A stretch of 64,000 bases of DNA from Pantoea ananatis LMG 2665 (GTDB lineage Bacteria > Pseudomonadota > Gammaproteobacteria > Enterobacterales > Enterobacteriaceae): contig NZ_JMJJ01000005.1 of NCBI RefSeq assembly GCF_000710035.2, forward strand, positions 744,001 through 808,000, given 5' to 3'. The notes under the pieces were generated by a model that was not told the DNA's origin, ran no database searches, and was given only the letters and a program-made list of their open reading frames with translations. Within the stretch, counting starts at the first letter, position 1, and each line of letters starts with the position of its first letter. The translations under genes were made by a program, and so were the position numbers. Positions 30,698-39,957 of this stretch are shown here, one piece after another.

Positions 30698-31960
30698 ATG
30701 AGTAACAGTGAAGTGCAGGTCCGTCGTCTCAATGCTACGCCGCGCGGCGTGGGCGTGATGTGCGATTTCTATGCGGTGAAAGCAGAAAACGCTACGTTAT
30801 GGGATCACCAGGGCCGTGAAATTATCGATTTCAGCGCAGGCATTGCCGTGCTGAATACCGGACATCGTCATCCCAAAGTGATCGCCGCCATCAAAGAACA
30901 GCTCGATCATTTTACCCACACCGCGTTTCAGGTTGTGCCTTACGAAAATTATATTGCCCTGGCGGAAAAACTGAATGCGCTGGTGCCGGTAAGCGGCCCC
31001 GCCAAGACCACTTTTTTCTCCACCGGCGCAGAAGCCGTTGAGAACGCGGTCAAAATTGCCCGCGCGGCAACCGGCCGTCCCGGCGTCATCGCCTTTACGG
31101 GGGCCTTTCACGGCCGCACCAACATGACGATGTCGCTGACGGGCAAAGTGGTCCCCTACAAAACCGGTTTCGGCCCCTTTGCCAGCTCAGTATTTCACGC
31201 CCGCTACCCGAATGCACTGCATGGCTGTAGCGTCGATGACGCGCTGGAGAGTTTACAAACCATTTTCCGCTGCGATATCAGCCCGCAACAGGTTGCGGCC
31301 ATTATCTATGAACCCATTCAAGGTGAAGGCGGCTTCAATGTCGCGCCGCCAGCGTTTGTGACCGCCCTGCGCACGCTGTGCGATCAACATGGCATTCTGC
31401 TGATCGCCGATGAAATCCAAAGTGGTTTTGCCCGCACCGGCAAGCTGTTTGCCAGTGAATACTATCCTGACGTGCAGCCAGACCTGATCACCATGGCAAA
31501 AAGCCTGGCGGGCGGTATGCCGCTATCGGCGGTTTCAGGGCGGGCTGACGTAATGGATGCGCCCCTGCCCGGCGGCCTGGGTGGCACCTATGCAGGAAGC
31601 CCACCGGCCATTGCCGCTGCGCTGGCCGTGCTGGAGGTCATTCGCGATGAAAACCTGTGCGAGCGCGCCCTGCTGTTAGGCGGGCAACTGACGGAAACGC
31701 TGCAGGGCGCAGGCTGTAGTGCGCTGGCAGAGGTGCGCGGTCGCGGTTCTATGATCGCGGCTGAATTCACCAACAGCGAAGGCCAACCCAGCGCAGACAT
31801 CGCCAAAGCTATTCAGCAAGAGGCGCTGGACGAAGGGTTGCTGCTGCTCACCTGCGGCGTACACGGCAACGTTATTCGTTTCCTCTACCCTCTCACCATT
31901 CCGGATGCGCAGTTCCGCACGGCACTGAATCTGCTGAACCGTATCCTGGGCAAGTATTAG
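30698..31960 (+). CDS. gabT: 4-aminobutyrate aminotransferase family protein
   Basis: A 420-residue class III PLP aminotransferase close to GabT/PuuE, which moves the amino group of GABA to 2-oxoglutarate and yields succinate semialdehyde. Visible are GGIAVLNTGHRHPKV-like GIAVLNTGHRHPKV, FSTGAEAVENAVKIARAATG, EPIQGEGGF, LIADEIQSGFARTG and the PLP lysine in MAKSLAGGMPLS. The ATG follows GAGG by 7 bases. It heads an operon with a binding protein and two permeases, so the substrate is probably taken up by that transporter. Another omega-amino acid or diamine substrate is possible. No succinate-semialdehyde dehydrogenase gene lies nearby. Confidence 0.85.
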   Translation: MSNSEVQVRRLNATPRGVGVMCDFYAVKAENATLWDHQGREIIDFSAGIAVLNTGHRHPKVIAAIKEQLDHFTHTAFQVVPYENYIALAEKLNALVPVSGPAKTTFFSTGAEAVENAVKIARAATGRPGVIAFTGAFHGRTNMTMSLTGKVVPYKTGFGPFASSVFHARYPNALHGCSVDDALESLQTIFRCDISPQQVAAIIYEPIQGEGGFNVAPPAFVTALRTLCDQHGILLIADEIQSGFARTGKLFASEYYPDVQPDLITMAKSLAGGMPLSAVSGRADVMDAPLPGGLGGTYAGSPPAIAAALAVLEVIRDENLCERALLLGGQLTETLQGAGCSALAEVRGRGSMIAAEFTNSEGQPSADIAKAIQQEALDEGLLLLTCGVHGNVIRFLYPLTIPDAQFRTALNLLNRILGKY

Positions 31961-31967
31961 GTTTCGC

Positions 31968-32049
31968 GGGCTGACGCACCGCACGTTCCGCTGCGGGTCA
32001 GCCCCTGGCATCATGATTGCAAGGCAAACACCGGGCAGAGGAATCTGCC
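31968..32049 (+). other. Stem-loops between gabT and the binding-protein gene
   Basis: GGGCTGAC/GTCAGCCC with an inner CCGCA/TGCGG pair (31968-32004) and GGCAGA-GGAA-TCTGCC (32034-32049) lie between the two genes. Without T runs they are likely mRNA-stability elements that set a higher level of one cistron. Confidence 0.5.
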
Positions 32050-32076
32050 TGAACATAATAATTCAGGAGTTCGGGG

Positions 32077-33102
32077 ATGATGAAAAACATAGCGGCACTG
32101 GTTCTGGCAGCGGTGGCCATCCAGGCACAGGCCGAAAATCTTACGGTGGTGTCCTTTGGGGGCACCAACAAGGACGCACAGGATAAAGCGTTTTATAAGC
32201 CTTTCATGGCCTCGGGGAAGGACAGCATTGAAGCCGGTGAATATAACGGCGAAATGGCACGCATCCGCGCAATGGTTGAAACCAAACAGGTCGGCTGGGA
32301 TGTTGTAGAACTTGAAACCCCGGAACTGGAGCGGGGCTGTGAAGAAGGGCTGTTTGAAACCCTGGACTGGAGCAAGTTAGGCAACAAAGCCGACTTTGCA
32401 AAGGGGAGCGTGAGCGAATGTGGTGCGGGCTTCTTCGTCTGGTCTACCGTACTGACCTACGATGGCAACAAGCTCAAAACCGCCCCCACCAGTTGGGCAG
32501 ATTTTTGGGATGTGAAAAAATTCCCCGGCAAACGCGCCCTGCGTAAGAGCGCGAAATACACGCTGGAAATCGCGCTGATGGCGGACGGCGTGAAGCGAGA
32601 AGACGTTTACAAGGTGCTGGCAACCCCGGCGGGCGTCGATCGTGCCTTCAGGAAACTGGATGAGCTAAAGCCGAATATTCAGTGGTGGGAATCGGGAGCG
32701 CAGCCCCTGCAGTGGCTGGTTTCAGGCGACGTGACGCTGGCATCGGCCTATAACGGCCGCATCGGCACCGCTCAGGCAGAAGGTCATAATTTCAAAATCG
32801 TCTGGGACGGTAACCTGTACGACTTCGATAACTGGGCGATTGTGAAAGGCTCAAAGCACCAAGCGCTGGCAGAGAAATTTATCGCCTTCTCGCTGCAGCC
32901 CGAGAACCAAAAAGTGTATGCCGAAAATATTCCTTATGGCCCCGCCAATATCAAGGCAGGCAAACTGCTGACGGCCGATCGTCTGGCTCAGTTGCCAACG
33001 GCGCCGGAAAACATGGCCAAAGCCGTTCAGGTTAACGCCACATTCTGGCTGGAACATGGCGAAGAGCTGGAACAGCGTTTTAACGCCTGGGCCGCGAAAT
33101 AA
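32077..33102 (+). CDS. ABC transporter periplasmic binding protein, spermidine/putrescine type
   Basis: A 341-residue exported protein of the PotD/PotF/YdcS class. The signal peptide is MMKNIAALVLAAVAIQAQA with likely cleavage before ENLTVVSFGG. The mature part shows the family pattern (GWDVVELETPELERGCEEG, SWADFWDVKKFPGKRALRK, WWESGAQPLQWLVSGDV, AYNGRI). The ligand is probably GABA, a polyamine or another small amine, judged from neighbouring gabT; sequence alone does not settle it. The ATG lies 7 bases after AGGAG. It is upstream of two permease genes. Confidence 0.88.
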   Translation: MMKNIAALVLAAVAIQAQAENLTVVSFGGTNKDAQDKAFYKPFMASGKDSIEAGEYNGEMARIRAMVETKQVGWDVVELETPELERGCEEGLFETLDWSKLGNKADFAKGSVSECGAGFFVWSTVLTYDGNKLKTAPTSWADFWDVKKFPGKRALRKSAKYTLEIALMADGVKREDVYKVLATPAGVDRAFRKLDELKPNIQWWESGAQPLQWLVSGDVTLASAYNGRIGTAQAEGHNFKIVWDGNLYDFDNWAIVKGSKHQALAEKFIAFSLQPENQKVYAENIPYGPANIKAGKLLTADRLAQLPTAPENMAKAVQVNATFWLEHGEELEQRFNAWAAK

Positions 33103-33147
33103 CCCACTGCCGGACCCGCTCCGGCAGCCCCCTTTCAGGAGATCGGC

Positions 33148-34413
33148 ATGAGTCAAAACCCCGTGATGAATTCAGCGCCCGTCAGACGTACGGAAGGCGC
33201 GTTCAGTCTGCGCCAGCAATTTAACCGGGCTGGTTGGTTAAAAACACAACGCTCCCTGTTTTTAGTTGCTCCGTTACTGATTTTCGTCGTGGTGTGCTTT
33301 TTGTTCCCCATCGGCTCTATTCTCAGTATGAGCGTCAATAACCCTGAGCTTCACGACGCACTTCCGCAAACCAGCCAGGCCCTGGCTAAATGGAACGGCA
33401 AGGCGCTGCCGGATGAAAGCCTGTTTGCCACGCTGGCGAAGGAAGTCAGCGCGGCGCGCGAGCAGGGCCAGATCTCTGGCATTGCGAAGCGATTGAGTTA
33501 TGAAGACAATGCGTTTCGTCGCCTGATCCTGGCCGTGCCCCGCCAGGCCCCCGAGGATGGGGTTAACGTCAAAGCCACCCTCATTGATAAGCAGCCCCTG
33601 TGGGGCGAGCTGTCTACCTGGCAAACCCTCAAGCGCGTAGCCAAACCCTATACCAGTTATTACCTGCTGTCAGTGTTTGACCACAAGGTTGATGCAAAGA
33701 CCGGCGACATCGTCGCGCAGTCCCCCGATCAGGCGCTTTATGTGAACGTTCTGCTACGTACGCTGTGGATGGCGACCGTGGTCACCTTGCTGTGCGTGGG
33801 CCTGGGCTATCCGCTGGCCTACTGGCTGGCGAAGCAGCCGTCCAACCGCGCCAACCTGCTAATGATTATGGTGCTGTTGCCCTTCTGGACCTCATTGATC
33901 GTGCGTACCGCCAGCTGGATTGTCCTGCTGCAGTCAGGAGGATTAATTAACCGGACGCTGATGGCGACAGGGCTCATCGACAGTCCGCTCACGCTGGTGT
34001 TCAACCGGGTCGGCGTGTACATCTCTATGACACATATCCTGCTGCCCTTCATCGTGCTGCCCTTGTATGCCGTCATGAAAGGGATTTCTCCCAGCTATGT
34101 CCGGGCGGCCGTGTCGCTGGGTGCCCATCCCTTTGTGGCCTTCTGGCGCGTCTATGTCCCGCAGACCTATGCCGGGATGACCGCAGGCGCGCTGCTGGTG
34201 TTCATGATGGCGATTGGCTATTACGTTACGCCAGCGCTGTTGGGCGGGCCGGACGATCAAATGGTCAGCTACTTTGTCGCCTTTTTTACCAACAGCACCA
34301 TGAACTGGGGCATGGCCGCCGCCCTGGGGAGCCAGTTGCTGATTATCGTGACGTTGCTGTATGTGGTGTATTCACGTGTCACCCGGACGTCATCCGAGGC
34401 GGCAGTACGTTAA
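33148..34413 (+). CDS. ABC transporter permease, PotB-like
   Basis: A 421-residue inner-membrane permease. A first helix (residues about 35-58, FLVAPLLIFVVVCFLFPIG) is followed by an unusually long periplasmic stretch to about residue 195. The core with the conserved EAA-like loop (SPSYVRAAVSLGAHPFVAFWRV) comes next, and the final helices. Classical PotB is under 300 residues, so the extra roughly 100 residues form an added periplasmic segment. It is coupled to the next gene, whose ribosome site overlaps its stop codon. Confidence 0.87.
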   Translation: MSQNPVMNSAPVRRTEGAFSLRQQFNRAGWLKTQRSLFLVAPLLIFVVVCFLFPIGSILSMSVNNPELHDALPQTSQALAKWNGKALPDESLFATLAKEVSAAREQGQISGIAKRLSYEDNAFRRLILAVPRQAPEDGVNVKATLIDKQPLWGELSTWQTLKRVAKPYTSYYLLSVFDHKVDAKTGDIVAQSPDQALYVNVLLRTLWMATVVTLLCVGLGYPLAYWLAKQPSNRANLLMIMVLLPFWTSLIVRTASWIVLLQSGGLINRTLMATGLIDSPLTLVFNRVGVYISMTHILLPFIVLPLYAVMKGISPSYVRAAVSLGAHPFVAFWRVYVPQTYAGMTAGALLVFMMAIGYYVTPALLGGPDDQMVSYFVAFFTNSTMNWGMAAALGSQLLIIVTLLYVVYSRVTRTSSEAAVR

Positions 34414-34423
34414 GGAGCAAATG

Positions 34424-35248
34424 ATGAAACAACAAGGTTCGACGTTGCTGCGGGTCTGGCGTTACCTGTTTAATTTTTACGGCGCAGCGGCACTGCTGTT
34501 TTTGATTGTGCCTGTTCTGGTCATTGTGCCGCTGTCGTTTAACGAAAGTTCGTTTCTGAGCTATCCGCTAAGTGGCTTTTCGCTGCGCTGGTACGAGGCC
34601 TTTTTTCACTCGAAGGAGTGGATAGGTGCGTTAATGAACAGCCTGCTGGTTGCGCCGCTAGCCACGCTACTGGCTAGCGTACTGGGCGTGCTGGCCGCCA
34701 TGGGCCTGGTGCGCGGCGAGTTTCGCGGCAAAGGTCTGGTGATGGCAATCATTATCTCTCCCATGGTGGCGCCCGTCGTGATCATCGCCGTTGGCATGTT
34801 TTTCTTCTTTGCCAAACTGTCACTGCTGAACAGCTACCTCGGGCTGGTGTTAGCCCATGCCCTGTTGGGCGTTCCTTTTGTGGTGATCACAGTGGTCGCC
34901 GTACTGAAAAGCTACGACACCAATCTGACGCGGGCCGCTGCCAGCCTCGGTGCCTCTCCGCTGCTGGCGTTTCGAAAAGTCACCCTGCCGCTGATTGCAC
35001 CGGGCGTTTTTTCCGGGGCACTGTTCGCGTTTGCCACCTCATTTGATGAAGTTGTCGTGACGCTGTTTCTTGCCAGCCCAACGCAGCGGACGCTGCCGAT
35101 TCAAATGTTTGCCGGTATTCGTGAAAACCTCGATCCCACTATCGCGGCCGCCGCCACAATCATGATTGCGGCTTCGCTCCTGTTACTGATCGTCATGGAA
35201 GTCCTGCGGCGGCGCGGGGAAAAGATGCGCCAGCCACAGCCGGTTTAG
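34424..35248 (+). CDS. ABC transporter permease, PotC-like
   Basis: A 274-residue inner-membrane permease with six helices and the EAA-like loop TRAAASLGASPLLAFRKVTLP, the second subunit of the amine transporter. Two adjacent ATG codons exist at 34421 and 34424; the second is at a better distance from GGAG, which begins inside the stop of the upstream gene. The frame upstream to 34361 lies within the first permease and is not used. A long perfect hairpin follows the gene. Confidence 0.88.
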   Translation: MKQQGSTLLRVWRYLFNFYGAAALLFLIVPVLVIVPLSFNESSFLSYPLSGFSLRWYEAFFHSKEWIGALMNSLLVAPLATLLASVLGVLAAMGLVRGEFRGKGLVMAIIISPMVAPVVIIAVGMFFFFAKLSLLNSYLGLVLAHALLGVPFVVITVVAVLKSYDTNLTRAAASLGASPLLAFRKVTLPLIAPGVFSGALFAFATSFDEVVVTLFLASPTQRTLPIQMFAGIRENLDPTIAAAATIMIAASLLLLIVMEVLRRRGEKMRQPQPV

Positions 35249-35279
35249 ATAACAGTCAGCAAACCGGTTCAGGTTGTTA

Positions 35280-35310
35280 AACCGCCCACAGGGTTAACGT
35301 GTGGGCGGTT
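35280..35310 (+). terminator. Hairpin ending the amine transport operon
   Basis: AACCGCCCACA (35280-35290) pairs perfectly over 11 bp with TGTGGGCGGTT (35300-35310). Only a short GTCT follows, so termination may be partial. It also lies downstream of the convergent dehydrogenase gene. Confidence 0.65.
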
Positions 35311-35363
35311 GTCTGATCTGGACAGTGCGCACCCAGCCCCTGTCAGCCTGGTCATGGGCAAAA

Positions 35364-36458
35364 TCACGTCAGGGGCTGAACGGGCGGTACCACCACAGTT
35401 TGTTGAAACGGGCCAGCATGCTGTGCCGCATGTTCTACGGCACGCGCCACGTCGTTGAGCGTAAACGGCGTTATCGTCCAGTGGTGAAGATCGAACTGCC
35501 CCTGCTGAATCAACTGAATTAATTTATGGCTGTCGGCACGTTCGTACATCCACTGCCCTTTGATCGTCACCAGGTTACGCATGATCCAGGGATAAGGCAG
35601 AGACAGCGGTTCTCCGCCCAACATCCCGACGCCGCCCATTAACACCGCCCGTCCGTAAGGCCGAACGCTCATGACCGCCGTACGCACCGCAGAGGCTGGC
35701 GCGGCGGGCGGAAGAAAATCCAGCACCATATCGATAAAGCCGCCCGCCGCCTGACAGGCTGCGAGATCCGTCTGCTCATCCCCTGTCAGGCGCACCGGAA
35801 TAACCCGTGGACCAAAGCGCGCAACCAGATCCTGCAGTATCGCCGTATTGCGCCCCGTCGCAATGACCTTGCCTGCACCCATGGCCAACGCAATAGCCAC
35901 GGCACTACTGCCAAAATTGCCAGTTGCGCCGCTCACCAGCAAGGTTTCCCCCGGCTCAAACCGACCAGCCTGCAATCCGCCATAGGCGATAAGCAGTGTA
36001 TTAACCACGCACCAGGCCCTGGCATCATCTAGGGCCATCTCGCCCAGCGGTAAGGCATTCTCGGTGGGAATGCGGATTTTTTCGGCAAAGGATCCGTTAC
36101 GATGATATTGCTGCAGTGCCAGGCCGCCTCCACCGCGTGCACTCCAGCCCTGCAGAACGATGTCAGGCATTAACGCACTGTCGCGCGATCTGACGGTAGG
36201 ATCGCAAAAAACCCACATCCCTTTTTTCAGTTGGGTCGCGTCCGGGCCGGTTTCCAGCACTTTTCCCACGGCACCGCAGCCCGGTATGGCGGGCAGATCC
36301 AGTAAATAATGGCGCTGGCCGGAAAATACCTCATTGGTGTAACTCAGCACTGGGGCAGCGACAACCTCGACAAGGACCTCACCTGAACCGCAAACCGGTT
36401 CGGGCACATCCGAATAAACCAGGGGTTCGCCCCACGCTTTCAGAACGACAGCTTTCAT
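35364..36458 (-). CDS. Medium-chain alcohol dehydrogenase/quinone reductase family protein
   Basis: A 364-residue member of the medium-chain dehydrogenase superfamily. The N-terminal GroES-like domain (residues 1-150, MKAVVLKAWGEPLVY) and the Rossmann domain with GATGNFGSSAVAIALAMGAG are plain. The usual catalytic-zinc residues are hard to place: the region around residue 45 reads SYTNEVFSGQRHY rather than the CGTD type. It may therefore be a zinc-free quinone-reductase-like enzyme. The substrate is unknown. The ATG at 36458 follows GAGGAG; an upstream GTG at 36479 is less likely. It is divergent from a HTH regulator that probably controls it. Confidence 0.82.
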   Translation of the reverse strand: MKAVVLKAWGEPLVYSDVPEPVCGSGEVLVEVVAAPVLSYTNEVFSGQRHYLLDLPAIPGCGAVGKVLETGPDATQLKKGMWVFCDPTVRSRDSALMPDIVLQGWSARGGGGLALQQYHRNGSFAEKIRIPTENALPLGEMALDDARAWCVVNTLLIAYGGLQAGRFEPGETLLVSGATGNFGSSAVAIALAMGAGKVIATGRNTAILQDLVARFGPRVIPVRLTGDEQTDLAACQAAGGFIDMVLDFLPPAAPASAVRTAVMSVRPYGRAVLMGGVGMLGGEPLSLPYPWIMRNLVTIKGQWMYERADSHKLIQLIQQGQFDLHHWTITPFTLNDVARAVEHAAQHAGPFQQTVVVPPVQPLT

Positions 36459-36479
36459 TTTTCTCTCCTCACCTATCAC

Positions 36480-36565
36480 AGGAGGTTGTAGTCTAGAGCG
36501 CCTAAAAGGGGTTATTCAGTGTCTGCCTTATCCCAGGACCCGCCACGCCCAGTCAGAGAGAAAAC
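36480..36565. promoter_or_regulatory. Divergent promoter region of the dehydrogenase and its regulator
   Basis: An 86-base gap between two divergent start codons. It must hold both promoters and most likely the operator of the HTH regulator. I see no strong symmetric element beyond TCTAGA near 36492, so no operator is assigned. Confidence 0.45.
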
Positions 36566-37366
36566 ATGTCACTTAATAAGAATGTGGGTCTGTTTCTTCG
36601 AACGGTCAGAGAAACGACCTCGCCTGAGAAAGCCAAAATTCAGTCCAGTAAACCGAGGCGCACGCCGGGGTTACGTCGGGAAGAAGTGGCTGAACGCGCG
36701 GGCATCAGCGTTGACTGGTACACGCGCATTGAACAGGGCCGGGCCAATGCCGTGACCCACGAGACGCTGGAAAGGCTGGCAGATGCGCTGTCAATGAGCG
36801 ACGACCAGGCGCAACACCTGCACAGGCTGGCAGCAGAGATAGCGACGACTGACATCACCAGCAACCTGCCTTCTTCGCTTCAGCTTATCGTTCAGCAGCA
36901 GCCGCTTCCTACCTACATCACCAATACGCTGCTGGATGTTTTGTGCTGGAATGCGCCGCTTGCGACGCTGCTGACCGATTTTGACGACCTGATGCCCGAA
37001 TACCGCAATATCTTATGGTTTATGTTTAATCATCCCGCAGCGCGCATAAACTTTGGCGAACGCTGGCACGATGAAGCAGAAAAGCTGGTTGCGCGTTTTC
37101 GCGTCCGTGTCGATCTGGAAAACGGCCATCCCCGGTTCCAGGCCAGGATCAGCCAACTGCTGCAGAACAGCGATTTCAAAGCGCTGTGGGACCAGTATCG
37201 GGTCATCAGCGGCAATGAAGGCATCAAGCAGTTCTCAGCTGAAGGGGGCGCGCTGAAAACCTGGCGTTATCACAGTTTTTATCTGCACGACTTTCCGGGG
37301 CTGAGAATGGTGACCTATGTGCCCTGCGCCTCTTCACCTGGCGCTGAAGATGACGCGCGACGTTGA
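36566..37366 (+). CDS. HTH transcriptional regulator, MmyB-like
   Basis: A 266-residue XRE-type regulator. The helix-turn-helix is at residues about 30-85 (TPGLRREEVAERAGISVDWYTR, IEQGRANAVTHETLERLADAL). A C-terminal ligand-binding domain of the MmyB/MLTR kind has PTYITNTLLDVLCWN and FMFNHPAARINFGERW. Such proteins often repress a neighbouring oxidoreductase gene and respond to a small ligand. Its divergent neighbour at 35364 fits that habit. The ligand is not known. Confidence 0.87.
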   Translation: MSLNKNVGLFLRTVRETTSPEKAKIQSSKPRRTPGLRREEVAERAGISVDWYTRIEQGRANAVTHETLERLADALSMSDDQAQHLHRLAAEIATTDITSNLPSSLQLIVQQQPLPTYITNTLLDVLCWNAPLATLLTDFDDLMPEYRNILWFMFNHPAARINFGERWHDEAEKLVARFRVRVDLENGHPRFQARISQLLQNSDFKALWDQYRVISGNEGIKQFSAEGGALKTWRYHSFYLHDFPGLRMVTYVPCASSPGAEDDARR

Positions 37367-37563
37367 CTCATAGCCGCTTTCTCATTCTGGCAGGTCGAAT
37401 AGTTACATGCGCCCTGTCCGACGCGGCTGCGCAAGGTGTGCCCTGGCACGGCGAGCGATCGACAAAAGGCGGGAAGTTGATCATCAGGCGAATGAGGCGG
37501 CGATCAACGCCGCGTGCCCGCTTTGCGAACGGCCACGACCGCCCGCAAAGCTAACAGAAGGTA

Positions 37564-38088
37564 TCAGTGACTGTTTTCGTTGTTGCGGCTCAGCCAAAGG
37601 GATAAGGCTTTGAGTGAATCATCGGTAAACTCATCACAGCGGGCGGTGATTTCATCCGGGGTCATCCAGAAAATTTCATCCACTTCTTCTTCCTGCATAG
37701 CAAAGGGGCCGTGCGACACACAGCTGAATAATCCCCCCCAGACGCGGCAATGCTCATCTTCAAAATAGAATTTGCCATGTTCTGCAAAAGGCACATCCGC
37801 AATGCCCAGCTCCTCTTCGGCTTCACGCCGCGCCGATTCAAGCATGTCTTCGCCACTCTGCACTACGCCGCCAGCCGTCGCATCCAGTTTGCCTGGCATA
37901 AAATCTTTGATTTCAGTACGGCGCTGAACCAGTATTTTCCCCATACCGTCATGAACCACGATATAGGTCGCGCGGTGACGTAAGCATTGCGCGCGCATCT
38001 GCGCACGCGTGGCCTGTGCAACGACTTCATTCTCTTCGCTTACGATATCGACCCATTCGATTTCGCCACCAGCAGTTTGATCCACCAT
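37564..38088 (-). CDS. yfcD: Nudix hydrolase YfcD
   Basis: A 174-residue Nudix hydrolase of the isopentenyl-diphosphate-isomerase-like branch. The Nudix box begins at [14 protein letters not shown] and continues with REAEEELGI. The segment [20 protein letters not shown] and the C-terminal [18 protein letters not shown] match E. coli YfcD. The physiological substrate is not established. The ATG at 38088 sits behind AAGGG; the longer frame to 38124 is less likely. Confidence 0.92.
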   Translation of the reverse strand: MVDQTAGGEIEWVDIVSEENEVVAQATRAQMRAQCLRHRATYIVVHDGMGKILVQRRTEIKDFMPGKLDATAGGVVQSGEDMLESARREAEEELGIADVPFAEHGKFYFEDEHCRVWGGLFSCVSHGPFAMQEEEVDEIFWMTPDEITARCDEFTDDSLKALSLWLSRNNENSH

Positions 38089-38198
38089 CCGTAACCCTTT
38101 CCTGTTTAGCGTGTCTTTATGCACGCGCTGTTTGCCACACCTATATCATAGTGTGTCGTAAGGTAATCACTTATGACAACTTGAGCAAGCGCCGATCG

Positions 38199-38843
<645 letters not shown>

Positions 38844-39022
38844 CTACCTCAAATAGCTGACAGGGGTGCATCATCTTTACCGATTTTTATTTCTGAAAAC
38901 AACCAGGCGCTGGTCCGATGTTTGCGCTCAACTGACTAAATTACGAAGCGGCTCACGCCACACGGGTACGACTCTTCTATGATGAAGTAAGCAAAAAATA
39001 AAAATTCAGACGGAGCCGCACT

Positions 39023-39922
39023 ATGCATATCTTAATTACCGGTGGAACCGGGCTTATTGGCCGCCATCTTATTCCACGTCTGCAACAGCGTGGCGACACG
39101 GTCAGCGTGGTCACGCGCGACGTTGCCGCTGCACGAGACATGCTGGGGGAAGATATCGCGCTCTGGTCAGGCCTGGCGCAACAGCACTCGCTGAATGGCG
39201 TGGATGCCGTTATCAACCTGGCCGGTGAACCCATCGCGGATAAACGCTGGACAGAGGCCCACAAACGGCAACTGTGCGAGAGCCGCTGGCAGATAACGGA
39301 GCGCATTGCCTCCCTGATTAACGCCAGTACCACGCCACCGCGCGTCTTGATTTCGGGATCGGCAACGGGCTTTTATGGCAACACGGGCGACGTGGTATTA
39401 ACCGAGGACGATCCCGGACAGAACGAGTTCACCCACGAACTTTGCGCGCGCTGGGAACAGCTGGCGCTAACCGCGCAGAGTGAGCGCACCCGCGTCTGCC
39501 TGCTGCGTACCGGCGTCGTGCTGACGCGAGAAGGCGGCGCGTTGAGTAAAATGAAGCTGCCGTTTAAGCTGGGAATTGGTGGCCCGATTGGCAGCGGCAA
39601 ACAGTATATGCCGTGGATCCACATTGATGACATGGTCAGCGGCATTCTGTGGCTGCTCGACGATGATGCCTGTAGCGGCCCTTTTAACATGGTTGCGCCC
39701 TATGCCGTGCGCAATGAGCAGTTTGCCGCTACCCTGGGTGAGGTGATGCACCGCCCGGCTTTCATGCGCACGCCCGCCAGTGCCATCAAGCTGATGATGG
39801 GAGAATCGTCTGTACTGGTGCTGGGTGGGCAACATGTGCTGCCAAAACGGCTGGAGGCGTCGGGTTTTCGCTTCCGCTGGTATGAGCTGCAGAATGCATT
39901 ACAGGATGTGGTGAAAAGCTGA
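39023..39922 (+). CDS. yfcH: TIGR01777-type NAD(P)-dependent epimerase family protein YfcH
   Basis: A 299-residue extended short-chain dehydrogenase-like protein. The nucleotide-binding motif [18 protein letters not shown] opens the protein; [13 protein letters not shown] holds the active-site-like tyrosine region; a DUF1731-like C terminus ends in [14 protein letters not shown]. It corresponds to E. coli YfcH, linked to cell-division phenotypes in some bacteria but of unproven activity. The ATG follows GGAG by 7 bases. It converges on the arabinitol transporter gene. Confidence 0.92.
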   Translation: MHILITGGTGLIGRHLIPRLQQRGDTVSVVTRDVAAARDMLGEDIALWSGLAQQHSLNGVDAVINLAGEPIADKRWTEAHKRQLCESRWQITERIASLINASTTPPRVLISGSATGFYGNTGDVVLTEDDPGQNEFTHELCARWEQLALTAQSERTRVCLLRTGVVLTREGGALSKMKLPFKLGIGGPIGSGKQYMPWIHIDDMVSGILWLLDDDACSGPFNMVAPYAVRNEQFAATLGEVMHRPAFMRTPASAIKLMMGESSVLVLGGQHVLPKRLEASGFRFRWYELQNALQDVVKS

Positions 39923-39928
39923 GGATCA

Positions 39929-39957
39929 GGGGAGCACTCGCTCCCCTTCGCTTTTTT
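39929..39957 (+). terminator. Terminator of yfcH
   Basis: GGGGAGC-ACTC-GCTCCCC (39929-39946) followed by TTCG and a run of T residues at 39952-39957. It also overlaps the 3' end of the convergent transporter gene. Confidence 0.8.

Noticed and set aside
37407..37613. A 68-codon frame with two Cys-x2-Cys pairs between the MmyB-like gene and yfcD
   Set aside because: It looked briefly like a remnant of an HNH or zinc-ribbon protein (ACPLCERP, CFRCC), but it has no ribosome site, overlaps the end of yfcD and I can name no family.
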